From CAVRXZ01 sp963773035 (GTDB lineage Bacteria > Acidobacteriota > Vicinamibacteria > Vicinamibacterales > CAVVIG01), in assembly GCA_963773035.1 (NCBI GenBank), contig CAVYZX010000005.1, forward strand, positions 259,503 to 323,502: 64,000 nt of DNA. Direction: 5' to 3'. Shown here piece after piece: positions 1 through 9,218 of the stretch. Numbering within the stretch: position 1 is the stretch's first letter; each line of letters begins with the position of its first letter. The notes under the pieces were generated by a model, which was not told the DNA's origin, made no database searches, and saw nothing but the letters and a program-made list of their open reading frames with translations. The position numbers and the translations under genes are program-made.

Positions 1-49
1 TGACCTGAAAATTCCGGTCGTTGCCGCAGTGTGGACAAGTCAACGTCAC
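1..49 (-). CDS. Zinc-ribbon small protein, 5' end only
   Basis: A reading frame starts at a GTG (49..47) and runs off the left edge, giving MTLTCPHCGNDRNFQV. The CPHCGN pair is half of a zinc-ribbon knuckle. A GAGGGAG Shine-Dalgarno-like element lies about seven bases upstream. Only 16 residues are visible, so the second cysteine pair and the function cannot be checked. Confidence 0.5.
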   Translation of the reverse strand, partial: MTLTCPHCGNDRNFQV

Positions 50-197
50 TTGGACTCCCTCACTTAGATAGGGTCAATAAACCGGGTTCCAAACACCTGA
101 TTTTATGAAATGGTCATGGGTGGGCGCAACGAAAATTCGGCGCAAGTCGCACGTTTATCGCAAAATCCGGCCGAATCTGATAGCGTCTTGACGTCTT

Positions 198-377
198 ATG
201 CCCGCCAATCCCGGATCCTACGAAATCCGCAGTGAAGCGCGCGGCCCCCATTGGATTGCCTGGATCGTCCGCCCTGGCAGCACGCAGCCCGACCGTTCAG
301 TCGTGGTTATCGGCGAAACGCAGGAAGAAGCGGAAACCAAAGCCAAGGCGTGGGCGCAGTCGAACTCTCCTAGCTGA
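198..377 (+). CDS. Small conserved-looking protein, HicB-like fold pattern
   Basis: ATG at 198 to TGA at 375-377 gives 59 residues. The core reads WIAWIVRPGS, then a strand VVVIGE, then TQEEAETKAKAWA. This strand-turn-strand plus G-x-T-x-EEA helix pattern resembles HicB-like domains, but no DNA-binding tail or HicA toxin is adjacent. The 3' end overlaps the stop of the convergent helicase gene by 8 nt. The protein at 7864-8103 has the same W-x-A-x-I-V-R-x-PG...G-x-T-x-EA pattern, which supports both as real. No clear ribosome-binding site precedes the start. Function unknown. Confidence 0.5.
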   Translation: MPANPGSYEIRSEARGPHWIAWIVRPGSTQPDRSVVVIGETQEEAETKAKAWAQSNSPS

Positions 378-3246
378 TCGGTCCGAAGTCGTCGATGCTC
401 GATGGGAGCGTCCCTGGTCGTGCCAGGACGCTCGGCGCGACGGATGGGTCGTGCCGGAGCGCCAGCAGCACGTGCCTGCTCCCATCAGGAGGAGTCCACC
501 ACACCAACCGCTCGGACGAACCGGCTACGTTGACGAAGAGATCAACGAGCGAGCGCGGCATCACTTCACCCAGACTGCCCCGCCCCGGACGACAAACTCC
601 CTTTTGCACCGTCGCCGACAGATACAGGCGCTCCCGAGCCCGCGTCAACGCGACATAAAGCAGCCGCTTGGTCTCTTCCCGTTCTCGCGCTTGTGTTTCT
701 TCGTCGGCTTCGGACTGAAAGTCGGCGACTGCGATTGCCGGCGTTCCGTCGTTCGACGTAGCGACCCGAACCGGGGCGCGCTGACTGGAGGTCCCACGAG
801 TCGTGTTCACTACGAACACGATGGGAAACTCCAGGCCCTTGGCCGCATGGACGGTCATCAGGCTGACCGCGTCGATGGCGTCAATCGTCGCGTTCGACTC
901 GTCGCCCACCGCAAGCCGCTCCAGGTGATCGGCAATGCGGGCCAGAGTGGCGTATCCATGGTTTTGAATACGGCGGATTAGGTCACGCAGCTTTTTCAGG
1001 TTCTCCCTGGCCTGCAAGCGGCGAGGACCACGAATCTCGATGTAATAGGCCGTCTCCGAGAGCACGGCGTCTAGAAGCTCGGACGGCGGCATGCGGTCGA
1101 CCCAGGTGAGCCATCGTGCGACCGACGCCCGCACTCTGTCCAACACCACGCGATCTTCGGGAGAAAGGGTCACCTCTCCTGAGCCATCGCTTCCATCGAC
1201 AATCGCTGCCGAGATCTCGGGCGCGAGGCGACGGATGGCCTCGTCCGAAAGACGGACCAGTCGCGAGCGCAAAAAAGCGGCGGCGCGCAAGCCAGACGTC
1301 GGATCCGCTAGGTAGCGAAGCAACGTGACGGCGTCCTGGATCTCGTCGGCTTCAAAGAAGCCCAGGCCCTTGTAGACGTAGGTCTGAACGGCCCGCCGCT
1401 CGAGTGCGGCCTCGAACTCCCTGTGGCTTTCGCGCGAACGGAACAGAATGGCTACGTCCGCTGGTTTGATCTGTCGAACGATCCCGGTCGTCTTGTCCCG
1501 CACCGTCGCGTGAGCCAGAAGGCGAACGATTTCGTCGCCGACAGCTTCGGCAGCGTCCTGGACCGTCTCGCCAACCACCAGGCCAAGGGCTGGATCGGAC
1601 TCCAGGCTCTGAACGGCGCTCGGCTGCCGATCGGCGTCGCTCAGCGGAAAGCGATCAATCTCTGCGTACCGAAAGCCGCGGCGCTCGTCCGACGGAGAGT
1701 TCACGCCGGCCGAGATCGAAGTGAACACGTCGTTCACAAACGCAAGGAGCGCTGGAACCGAGCGAAAGCTGACGGAAATGGCTCTGCGGATCTCCTTCTC
1801 GGCACGCAGCGCCATGATGAAGCCGGCGGCTTCTTCCAGGAGCTCCGCTTCAGCATCGCGGAACCCATAGATTGATTGTTTCCGGTCGCCGACGATGAAG
1901 ATGGAGGGTGGAAGATGTTCAGCCGACACGCCCAAGCCTTCTCCCCAACTTCGCACGAGGTGCGCCACCAGATTCCATTGCGCTCGGCTGGTGTCCTGAA
2001 ATTCATCGACGAGCACGTGGTGGTAGCGGGATTCCAGCCGGAAACGGCTGCGCGCGAACTCGTCCATCTGCTGCAGCAGGTTGACGGCGCGCTCGAGTAC
2101 GCCGGAGAAATCAAGCAGCGCCCGGGCGTCGAGTGCCCGTCGATAGTGTGAGAGAGTGACCGCAAACATCCGCCACACACCTCTCGCCAGGACCACATTC
2201 AGATCGCGGCGAAATGCGAAGATGATCTCGGCAACCGGCGGCGCGATGGATGCGGCTACGTCACGATGTCTTTTCCACGCGATTTCAGATACGCAGTGAG
2301 TCGCTCGAAAGGGCGTCCCCGAGAAGCGTTCACCGCGCGGCTTCCCCTCCTGCGTCAGGAAGTAGCCTCGCAACCGGTCCACGAATGCGCGAAAGGCTGC
2401 CTGCTCCGAGCGCGTCGCGAAATCACCGTCAGTCGGTGGCCTGTTACACAAGGCCGCTATGTCAACAGCGAGCATCGCAAACTGTGGATGCACCAGCGGG
2501 CCGCACTTGAGAAAGGACTCGATGCCGCCGGGCAGATGGTCGAACAGATCGCACAAGCGAGCTTTCGCCGAACGGCACGCGGACGCGGCGGTCAGATTTC
2601 GCGGTCCATCGGCAAGAAACCGGCGGAGCAGGTCCGGCGCCACCAGGCGACGTCCGAGGAGCCCGGTGAGCCCTTGGCGCACTCGGCGCTCCCCGAGCTG
2701 GGCGAAGACCAGCGCCACGTCCTCGTCTTCTTTCGCCAGGGCACGACACGTTCGCAACGAGCTATCGAGCGATTCTTCGATCAGGCGCAGGACTTCCGTG
2801 TCGTCGGCAAGCTCGAACCCCGGATCGACATCAGCCTCGAGAGGAAACTCGCGCAAGAGCCGCAGGCAGAATGCGTCGATCGTCGAGATGCCGATGTCGC
2901 CGAGTCGGCTCCGAAGATCGCGCCATCGCGCAGCATCGATCTGCGACACGCGGCTGGCTTCCTTCAGGCGCTCGACGATTCGCTGCCGCATTTCCGCGGC
3001 CGCTTTCCTCGTAAACGTGATCGCCAGAATGTGGACGGGATCGACGCCGGCACGGAGCAGATTGACGTAGCGCTCCACCAGCACGCGGGTCTTTCCCGTG
3101 CCGGCCGACGCCTCGAGGACCACGTTGTTCAGCGGATCGATGGCATAGGCGCGCGCGTCGTGATCGGCCGGTGGACGCTCGACTCGAGACGCTCGCTCTT
3201 CACGAACCTCTTCTTCGTCGAACGGCAGCAGCGGATTAGACGTCAC
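370..3246 (-). CDS. UvrD/RecB-family helicase, AddA-like, no C-terminal nuclease
   Basis: Superfamily 1A DNA helicase of the AddA/RecB group, about 958 residues. Walker A EASAGTGKT is at about residues 45-53, followed by AITFTRKAAAEM (motif Ia). VDEFQDTS (Walker B) is at about 413-420, and TVHAAKGLEFP (motif V) and YVALTRARERLYL (motif VI) lie near the C-terminus. Only about 80 residues follow motif VI, so the PD-(D/E)XK nuclease domain of classical AddA is absent; the upstream gene supplies one. The start chosen is the GTG at 3246 (a TTG is adjacent at 3249). It overlaps the upstream stop by 11 nt, implying translational coupling. The frame stays open further upstream but that stretch lies inside the nuclease gene. 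Probable role: unwinding of DNA ends for recombination repair. Confidence 0.9.
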   Translation of the reverse strand: MTSNPLLPFDEEEVREERASRVERPPADHDARAYAIDPLNNVVLEASAGTGKTRVLVERYVNLLRAGVDPVHILAITFTRKAAAEMRQRIVERLKEASRVSQIDAARWRDLRSRLGDIGISTIDAFCLRLLREFPLEADVDPGFELADDTEVLRLIEESLDSSLRTCRALAKEDEDVALVFAQLGERRVRQGLTGLLGRRLVAPDLLRRFLADGPRNLTAASACRSAKARLCDLFDHLPGGIESFLKCGPLVHPQFAMLAVDIAALCNRPPTDGDFATRSEQAAFRAFVDRLRGYFLTQEGKPRGERFSGTPFRATHCVSEIAWKRHRDVAASIAPPVAEIIFAFRRDLNVVLARGVWRMFAVTLSHYRRALDARALLDFSGVLERAVNLLQQMDEFARSRFRLESRYHHVLVDEFQDTSRAQWNLVAHLVRSWGEGLGVSAEHLPPSIFIVGDRKQSIYGFRDAEAELLEEAAGFIMALRAEKEIRRAISVSFRSVPALLAFVNDVFTSISAGVNSPSDERRGFRYAEIDRFPLSDADRQPSAVQSLESDPALGLVVGETVQDAAEAVGDEIVRLLAHATVRDKTTGIVRQIKPADVAILFRSRESHREFEAALERRAVQTYVYKGLGFFEADEIQDAVTLLRYLADPTSGLRAAAFLRSRLVRLSDEAIRRLAPEISAAIVDGSDGSGEVTLSPEDRVVLDRVRASVARWLTWVDRMPPSELLDAVLSETAYYIEIRGPRRLQARENLKKLRDLIRRIQNHGYATLARIADHLERLAVGDESNATIDAIDAVSLMTVHAAKGLEFPIVFVVNTTRGTSSQRAPVRVATSNDGTPAIAVADFQSEADEETQAREREETKRLLYVALTRARERLYLSATVQKGVCRPGRGSLGEVMPRSLVDLFVNVAGSSERLVWWTPPDGSRHVLLALRHDPSVAPSVLARPGTLPSSIDDFGPIS

Positions 3247-6235
3247 CAACGTAGTCCTTCCTGCAGACTGCGAAGAACTCGCAGGTTTCGCACCGATAGA
3301 CGTCGTCTGGGCGCGGCGGAAACTCGCCTCGATTGATGGCATCGACCGCCCCGGCGAGACGCTCCTGAGCTTCGCGCAACACGCGGTCGCGATCCGATGC
3401 CGAGAACAACGGCGCGACCCGCCTCGGCCCCTTGAACGCCAGATACGACGCGTCGCCGATCGTCCAATTCCTGCCAAGATGGCCGTTCAGCCGTTGTTCG
3501 GCACATAGGGCATAGACCGGCAATTGCAGCGCGCGGGTGCGATTGGGTGGCCATCCCAGTTTGTAGTCGATCACCCGAAACGTCCCGTCGGCGAGGAGGT
3601 CGATGCGGTCTGCCTTTCCCTTCAAAGAGAAAGTACGCGGCCCTGTCTCTGTCTGGAACGTGAAATCGCCTCGCAGCGAATACTCGAGCAACCGGTCGAC
3701 AACTCCAATCGGCCGCTCCGCCTCCATGCGGAGCACGGCTTCTCCGAGACCTGCGGCGGCCGACGAGCCCAGTAAGCGGGTTCGTTCAAGTGCCGCCTCC
3801 GTCTCTGGTAGGGCTTTGAGGTGCGCCTCCACGACTTCGACGAACATTGCTCGTGCTTGCTCGAGGTTATCCGACGAGATCGCTCGACCGCCGCTGTCGC
3901 GCCAGCGTGTAAAGAAGGCTTCGAAGACCTTGTGGACGAAGAGACCCTGGCTCCGCGGATCCATCACCTCTTCGTCGTCTGGTTCTTCCTCGAGCCGAAG
4001 GACGTGCCGCGCGAAAAACTTGAAGGGGCAGCCGAGATACGTCTCGATAGCGCTGACCGACCAGGCCCTCGCCGAGGCCGGCTCCGTACGCCCGTGAAAG
4101 CGAGCATCTTCTGGAGCCGTGCGGGCCAGCCGCATCTCGGCCCATCCGAGCGCTTCTCCCTCCAGGTGTCCGGTATCGACCGGATCGATCGACAGCGACT
4201 CTTCGGCGAAGATTCGACCTGCAGGGAAGCCGTCGCACGCGATCGTAGAGAGCATGGCCCTGGGGACGTCTTCGAGAAGAAGTGACGGCTCCACGAGCAC
4301 TTCTTCGTCGAGCGTGATCGTCGAGAGGTACACTCGCCTGGTCGCGGACGCCAACAGGTCGATGAACCGCGCTTCCGCAGCGTCTTGACGATCCTTTTCG
4401 GAGGGCCAGCCCAAAGCGTTCAGGAGAGTCGGCGGATAGAAGATGTTCCTTCTCGGCTGGTCCGGCCACTCCCCTTCAATGAGGCCAACCACCGTGACAT
4501 CGTCGAAATCGCCGTAACGAGCCGCCTGGTCATCGACTAGCTGCACACCTGCCTGAGGCGCATCGGCCCGCGAATCAAATGTCTGATCCTCAATCGCGCG
4601 GCGCACAATCGCCGTAAGCCCTTCTGCATCGACCGCGGCGTCGCCGTGTGCCCGGCTCGCAGTCGCCAATGCTCTCAAAGTTGCGCAGATCGCCTGCCGG
4701 ACCCGCTTTTCCCTGGCGTCAAACGTTCTGCCGCTACTCTCTTTCCCATTGTCCGCGTCGTGCGCACTGATGAACGACAGCAGGCATTCAATCTGAATCG
4801 ACGTCGGTGCGGGCTGGCGCAGCGGAAGGAGCTGCTCGGCGGCTTTCGCCGCCGCCATCAGCGCCGGCAGAGCATCGACCCTCGCAGGGTCCGATCGCCA
4901 GGTCGTCACGAGGTGCACGAGAGAATCGAACTCACCCAGGTAGCGCGCCTCGCTCAACGCCCGATCGAGTGAAGAGACGCTCTTTCGATCGATCGCTCCG
5001 CCATCCCCGAGCAGAAAGTGCGGCGATCGAAGCAGGGCAACTATCGATGCACGAGTAAACGACGAAGCGACGAAATCCAGGACCAGGTCTAGCGCTGCCG
5101 AAAAAGGCTCCGCGCCCAATGGCATCGTATCTGCCGTTTGATAGGGAATCCCGGCGCTGCCAAAGACTTCCCGTGCGAGGTACAAGTACGGAAGGGGCTG
5201 CTTGTACACGACCGCGACGCGATCGAGAGCACGGGGTTCGTCGCCGCCCTTGGACACGTCTCGACGGCTGGACTTCAAACGGCGTGCGACGCCGATGAGC
5301 TCCTCTTCGCGGTCCCGGCTCGAGAACCAGAATCGATCGTCGAATCCCACAGGAACCGCGAGCATCGGTTTGGACTGCGCGGCTGACGGCTGAAAGTCGG
5401 ACTCCTCCAGACCGGGAAGCCAATCATGAAGGCGCTGATGGAAGCCGGACGCCAACGTCGCCTCGGTCGCAATCAGATCGATTGTCTCGATGCCGGGCAT
5501 ACGCGACAACAGGTCGTAGTCGCAGACATACAAGCCGTTCGGCTCGGCGATCCAATCAGCGACCGTCACAACGATGGAGGACGGCGGCGACAATGAGCGT
5601 TCCGCAAGGAGGTGCTCACGCAAGACGTGCTCGTCACAGGCACCCGAGTCGGCTACTCGTCGCTCATAGTCCCGAAACGTCGCGGCGAGCAAGTGCGTTT
5701 GCTCGAGCATCCTGCGAGCGCCACGGTCGAGATCGACTTCCTTTCCCAAGGCTTCATCGAGCAGCTCTTCGAAGCGCGTCACCCGCTGCGACTGCCGCTT
5801 CAATTGATCGTAGAACCGCAGCATCTCGGCGACGAGTCCGGGCCGCAGTTCCGGTCCGAGCCCGAGCATGGCCGATGATTCCCTCGCCGACGTTTGAGCC
5901 AGGACGTCACGTTCGTAAGACGAGAGCCGGCGCGGCGGCCGGGGCAAGCGTGCGTGCAACCGTTCGTAGAGGTCCTCGCGAGTGACGAGGTCGGCCGAGG
6001 CAGTTCTGTCCGTGCTGACTTTCCGGCTTCGAAGGGACCTGGCCAGTTGCCGTGCAGCGGCGGTGTTCGGCACGACCATGAGCCGAGACGGCCACGGCTG
6101 CTGCTGGTTGTCGCGAGTGGGGACCTCGAGGCCGGGCGCTTCCGGGCATTCCCGTTGCGCCAGGACCGCAATTGCGCCGCGGAAGTCGTGAAGATTTCGA
6201 ACGCGCAGAAGCCGCGTGCGCCGCGGACTGATCAC
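3236..6235 (-). CDS. AddB-like PD-(D/E)XK exonuclease with Fe-S cluster motif
   Basis: A 999-residue partner of the helicase. The C-terminal nuclease domain shows a RecB-type layout: His at about 768 in GLFVHKVFE, Asp at about 876 in GKADRID, and Asp-x-Lys at about 890-892 in VIDYK. Four cysteines frame it: one at about 736 (YLGCPFKFF) and three at about 982, 985 and 991 (CETCEFFAVC), the spacing known for the 4Fe-4S cluster of AddB-type nucleases. The N-terminal part is a degenerate helicase region with no clear Walker A. The GTG start at 6235 overlaps the preceding gene's TGA (GTGA), and the 3' end overlaps the helicase gene. Expected to act with the helicase in double-strand-break end processing. 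Confidence 0.9.
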   Translation of the reverse strand: MISPRRTRLLRVRNLHDFRGAIAVLAQRECPEAPGLEVPTRDNQQQPWPSRLMVVPNTAAARQLARSLRSRKVSTDRTASADLVTREDLYERLHARLPRPPRRLSSYERDVLAQTSARESSAMLGLGPELRPGLVAEMLRFYDQLKRQSQRVTRFEELLDEALGKEVDLDRGARRMLEQTHLLAATFRDYERRVADSGACDEHVLREHLLAERSLSPPSSIVVTVADWIAEPNGLYVCDYDLLSRMPGIETIDLIATEATLASGFHQRLHDWLPGLEESDFQPSAAQSKPMLAVPVGFDDRFWFSSRDREEELIGVARRLKSSRRDVSKGGDEPRALDRVAVVYKQPLPYLYLAREVFGSAGIPYQTADTMPLGAEPFSAALDLVLDFVASSFTRASIVALLRSPHFLLGDGGAIDRKSVSSLDRALSEARYLGEFDSLVHLVTTWRSDPARVDALPALMAAAKAAEQLLPLRQPAPTSIQIECLLSFISAHDADNGKESSGRTFDAREKRVRQAICATLRALATASRAHGDAAVDAEGLTAIVRRAIEDQTFDSRADAPQAGVQLVDDQAARYGDFDDVTVVGLIEGEWPDQPRRNIFYPPTLLNALGWPSEKDRQDAAEARFIDLLASATRRVYLSTITLDEEVLVEPSLLLEDVPRAMLSTIACDGFPAGRIFAEESLSIDPVDTGHLEGEALGWAEMRLARTAPEDARFHGRTEPASARAWSVSAIETYLGCPFKFFARHVLRLEEEPDDEEVMDPRSQGLFVHKVFEAFFTRWRDSGGRAISSDNLEQARAMFVEVVEAHLKALPETEAALERTRLLGSSAAAGLGEAVLRMEAERPIGVVDRLLEYSLRGDFTFQTETGPRTFSLKGKADRIDLLADGTFRVIDYKLGWPPNRTRALQLPVYALCAEQRLNGHLGRNWTIGDASYLAFKGPRRVAPLFSASDRDRVLREAQERLAGAVDAINRGEFPPRPDDVYRCETCEFFAVCRKDYVGDV

Positions 6236-7617
6236 TGCAGTTGGGGCAATTTTAGCAACGTCTGAATCTCGGCCTTGGCTCTTGCGCTCAACATCAACGC
6301 TCCAGCCGCGGCAGCTGAAGCGTCCCAGGCGCGCGCCACGTTACCCGACATCGTCGCTTCGTGCCGGATTTGGGCCGCCTGGTCGGCGAGCTGGGCGGCG
6401 CTGCCGAGCAGCGCGTGCACAGCTCGACATTCTTCGGGCGGCGCGACTGCCGCGAGCAGCAGGACGACGGATTTCACTTGCTTTCGGATGAGGCCGAGCG
6501 CGGTTTGCGAAGATCCGGCAAGCTCCTTGATATCTTTCAGATTCTCGTCGAGGCTCTGAAGGATGTCGACAGGAGAGCTGACGGCGGCGTTGTACTGCTG
6601 CAGAACTGGTTGCCTGAGGGTCCAGCGATCGCGCACGAGCCGAAGCTGGCGCGCCGAGGTCAGATGAACGTCCACCGCCGCGACGGCGTTGGCCACCTCG
6701 TCCGGACGTTTCTTGCCGAGCTCGGCATCGCTCGACTTAATCATGTCGAGCACCTGTCGCACGCCCCGAACGTCGGCCGCACGCGCGCGCTGCTCTGCCA
6801 CTAAGACCAGACGCTTCACCATGGCCTGGTACGCACGATCGACGCGGGCGTCCTGCTCGATCGCGGCCAACGCTTCTGCGCGCGTCTTGGCCGCCCAGGC
6901 GGCCGGCAGCGTGGCCTTGTCTCGGTTCAGCGAAACGATCACGGCGTTCAGCAGCGCCTTGCGATCGGGCGCCGAATCGCTGACCCGCGCCGCGGAGAGC
7001 ACCTGCTGAATGGCTTCTGTCGGGGTCGGCGGTGGGAGCAGCGGCTCGCTCGCAAGCACCGAGCTGGAAAGAGAGACAAAGCTCAGGTTGAAGCGCTCGC
7101 CGCCGGCGGCCGCCCTCAGATCCGCAATCGCTTCATCGAGCATCGACACCATCTGCTGGACGTCCGCCTGCCGATAATTGAAATGTTGCTGCGGCCATTC
7201 GGCGAGCGTCCGGCGCGCGTTTTCGACAAGCGACAGACGCTTGGCGGGGTCGGTGACGGAGGAGACTTCGTTCAAGACCTTGGCAAGGACGCCGCTGAGC
7301 TCCGCGTAGTCGGCTTCCGCCTGTGTCGCCACATAGCGGTTCCCACGCGCCGAGTCGGTGTAGCGGTTCGTCCGCTCCCAGTCCACACGGGCGTCGGGAA
7401 TATTGACCAGTTGCAGCGGCGGATTCGGCGTTGCCGCGGTCGGCATCGAGAACACCACGCGATCGCCAACGTGCGCGTACTCCCCGTAGCTGACCAGCGA
7501 CGTCCCGTCTTTGAGAAACACACGGAACAAGATTGCGTCGTCGGCCGCAACCACCCGCCCGACGTCGGTCAGCAGGCACAAGCCCGCCAGACCAACCGCC
7601 GCTGTCCAACTTTTCAT
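6232..7617 (-). CDS. Exported helical protein of unknown function
   Basis: 461 residues. The N-terminus MKSWTAAVGLAGLCLL...VVAADD is a signal peptide with a likely cut after VVAA. Residues about 28-85 look like a small beta-rich domain (DAILFRVFLKDGTSLVSYG...). The rest is alanine/leucine-rich helix with many charged heptad-like stretches. No recognised catalytic motif. It is the first gene of the operon with the AddB/AddA-like pair: its TGA overlaps the next gene's GTG start. Why an exported protein is coupled to a DNA-repair pair is not evident; the link may be transcriptional only. Confidence 0.75.
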   Translation of the reverse strand: MKSWTAAVGLAGLCLLTDVGRVVAADDAILFRVFLKDGTSLVSYGEYAHVGDRVVFSMPTAATPNPPLQLVNIPDARVDWERTNRYTDSARGNRYVATQAEADYAELSGVLAKVLNEVSSVTDPAKRLSLVENARRTLAEWPQQHFNYRQADVQQMVSMLDEAIADLRAAAGGERFNLSFVSLSSSVLASEPLLPPPTPTEAIQQVLSAARVSDSAPDRKALLNAVIVSLNRDKATLPAAWAAKTRAEALAAIEQDARVDRAYQAMVKRLVLVAEQRARAADVRGVRQVLDMIKSSDAELGKKRPDEVANAVAAVDVHLTSARQLRLVRDRWTLRQPVLQQYNAAVSSPVDILQSLDENLKDIKELAGSSQTALGLIRKQVKSVVLLLAAVAPPEECRAVHALLGSAAQLADQAAQIRHEATMSGNVARAWDASAAAAGALMLSARAKAEIQTLLKLPQLQ

Positions 7618-7863
7618 CCTGATAAGACCGCTACTGAAGGTTAGTGGTCGGCGCCATACCAGTCAAGGGTTGTGTGGAAAACCTGTGGATGGTCGGTGAG
7701 AATCCTGTGGAGCGATCGACAATGGATTTTTTTTTGCTTGAGAGCCCGAACAGATCATCGAAGGTTACGTTAGTGCACGTTCCTTCGTCGTTCGCTTCGC
7801 TTGATCGCAGACGTCGTTCGCATCAGAATTCTCGCCACTCACCCCACATTCAAAACAGCAGTC

Positions 7864-8103
7864 GTGTCGACTTTCGTGGCCAACGTCGTACATCGCTTCG
7901 AAGAGTGCATCGCTGGACAAGCCTATCTCATTGAGGCCGCGCTGGTTTCTCAAGACCGGTGGCGCGCCTGCATCGTCCGGATTCCCGGCGTCCCTACAGC
8001 GCTGATGCCCTTTTACGGGCGGACGCCCGATGAAGCCGCCCGAAATCTGGCCGATTGGCTTACGCGCGCCCACCAGCGCGCCGCTGGTAAGCCGCCGCGC
8101 TGA
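7864..8103 (+). CDS. Small conserved-looking protein, HicB-like pattern
   Basis: About 79 residues from a GTG at 7864; a TTG at 7801 in the same frame is an alternative and no strong ribosome-binding site decides. The segment RWRACIVRIPGVPTAL followed by FYGRTPDEAARNLADWL matches the core of the small protein at 198-377 (aromatic-x-A-x-IVR-x-PG, then G-x-T-x-EA helix). Located between the exported-protein operon and the hydrolase gene. No toxin partner is visible. Function unknown. Confidence 0.5.
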   Translation: MSTFVANVVHRFEECIAGQAYLIEAALVSQDRWRACIVRIPGVPTALMPFYGRTPDEAARNLADWLTRAHQRAAGKPPR

Positions 8104-8164
8104 CTCTCGACCGGGTTTCCCACCTTATCGGCTTTCACCGACGGGCCTGATAGGATTGCCGTGC

Positions 8165-9202
8165 ATGGCGGATCCGAGCACAAAGGGTATTTCCGCGCGT
8201 TCGTTCGTTGCGGCTCTGGGCGTGATTCTTTTCGTCCTGGGCAGCAGCTCGAGTGCACCCTCCCAGACCACACAGGCGCCCGATTTCGACCGAATGGCCA
8301 GGCAGCAGGCGATCACCGACCGTGCATGGCGTGCCGCCGCCGAGGGTTACATGGCCGTCGAAAAGATCGCGTATCGCAGTCGCGCCGGAAACCTGGTGGT
8401 GCCTGCGTTCGTCTTTCAGCCGCTGGAGCCGAGCCTGCCTGCGAGCCGACCGGCGCTCGTCTGGGTCCACGAGGACGTGCGCGGTCACTTGTACGAGCAC
8501 TACATTCCTTATATCCGGGAGGCTGTCGCCCAGGGTTACGTGGTCATTGCTCCCGAATACCGGGGCAGTATCGGATACGGCCGGCCGTTTTACGACGCAA
8601 TCGACTACGGCGGCGCGGAAGTCGACGACGTGGTGTCGGCCGTTGACGTCTTGAACGCCAGGTATCCGCTGGTCGATCCCGATCGGATCGGCATCATCGG
8701 TTGGAGCCACGGCGGCCTGATCACGCTGCTTTCAATCTTCAGGAATCCGACGACCTTCAAGGTTGGAGTCGCCATCGTGCCCGTCACGAATCTGATCCAG
8801 CGGCTCGCACGAAAGGGCGTCGATCGGCAGCGTCAGATCATCGATCCCCAGAACAGGTTCGGCGGATTGCCGGGAGAGAAACCGGAGGTCTACAAAGAGC
8901 GGTCGCCGCTCTTCAACGTCGACAAGCTGGAGATCCCTCTCTACGTGGCGGTCGCCACGAACGACGATGACGTGAATATCGAGGAGAGCATGCCGTTGAT
9001 CGATGCGCTGCGGGCCCGCAAGCCATGGCTGGCCGAAACGATGGTGTACAACGATCCTCCGGGCGGTCACCTCTTCGACCGCCGCGTTTTGCCGAGGAGC
9101 TGGCTGCCGGAGAACACTCCGGAGCAGGTCGATAGCTGGGGTCGCGTCTGGAGATTTCTCGGCGCGGTTCTGACGTTGGATGAAACGCGTCCGTTCAACT
9201 GA
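8165..9202 (+). CDS. Exported alpha/beta hydrolase, prolyl oligopeptidase type (S9-like)
   Basis: 345 residues from the ATG at 8165, chosen because it opens a signal-anchor-like segment (SFVAALGVILFVLGSSSS) followed by a mature-looking chain; the frame is open further upstream without protein-like sequence. The nucleophile elbow GWSHGG carries the catalytic Ser, ATNDDDVN the likely acid and PGGHLF the catalytic His, the order expected for this fold. APEYRGSIGYG before the nucleophile is typical of S9/dienelactone-like hydrolases. There is no N-terminal propeller, so it is the hydrolase domain only. Substrate unknown; probably an extracytoplasmic esterase or peptidase. The frameshifted cupin-like gene follows 16 nt downstream. 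Confidence 0.85.
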   Translation: MADPSTKGISARSFVAALGVILFVLGSSSSAPSQTTQAPDFDRMARQQAITDRAWRAAAEGYMAVEKIAYRSRAGNLVVPAFVFQPLEPSLPASRPALVWVHEDVRGHLYEHYIPYIREAVAQGYVVIAPEYRGSIGYGRPFYDAIDYGGAEVDDVVSAVDVLNARYPLVDPDRIGIIGWSHGGLITLLSIFRNPTTFKVGVAIVPVTNLIQRLARKGVDRQRQIIDPQNRFGGLPGEKPEVYKERSPLFNVDKLEIPLYVAVATNDDDVNIEESMPLIDALRARKPWLAETMVYNDPPGGHLFDRRVLPRSWLPENTPEQVDSWGRVWRFLGAVLTLDETRPFN

Positions 9203-9218
9203 GAGGAGTGACTGTCTC

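Noticed and set aside
232..981. Long plus-strand open frame over the helicase gene
   Set aside because: Arginine- and histidine-rich shadow of the minus-strand helicase; no motif or conserved pattern.
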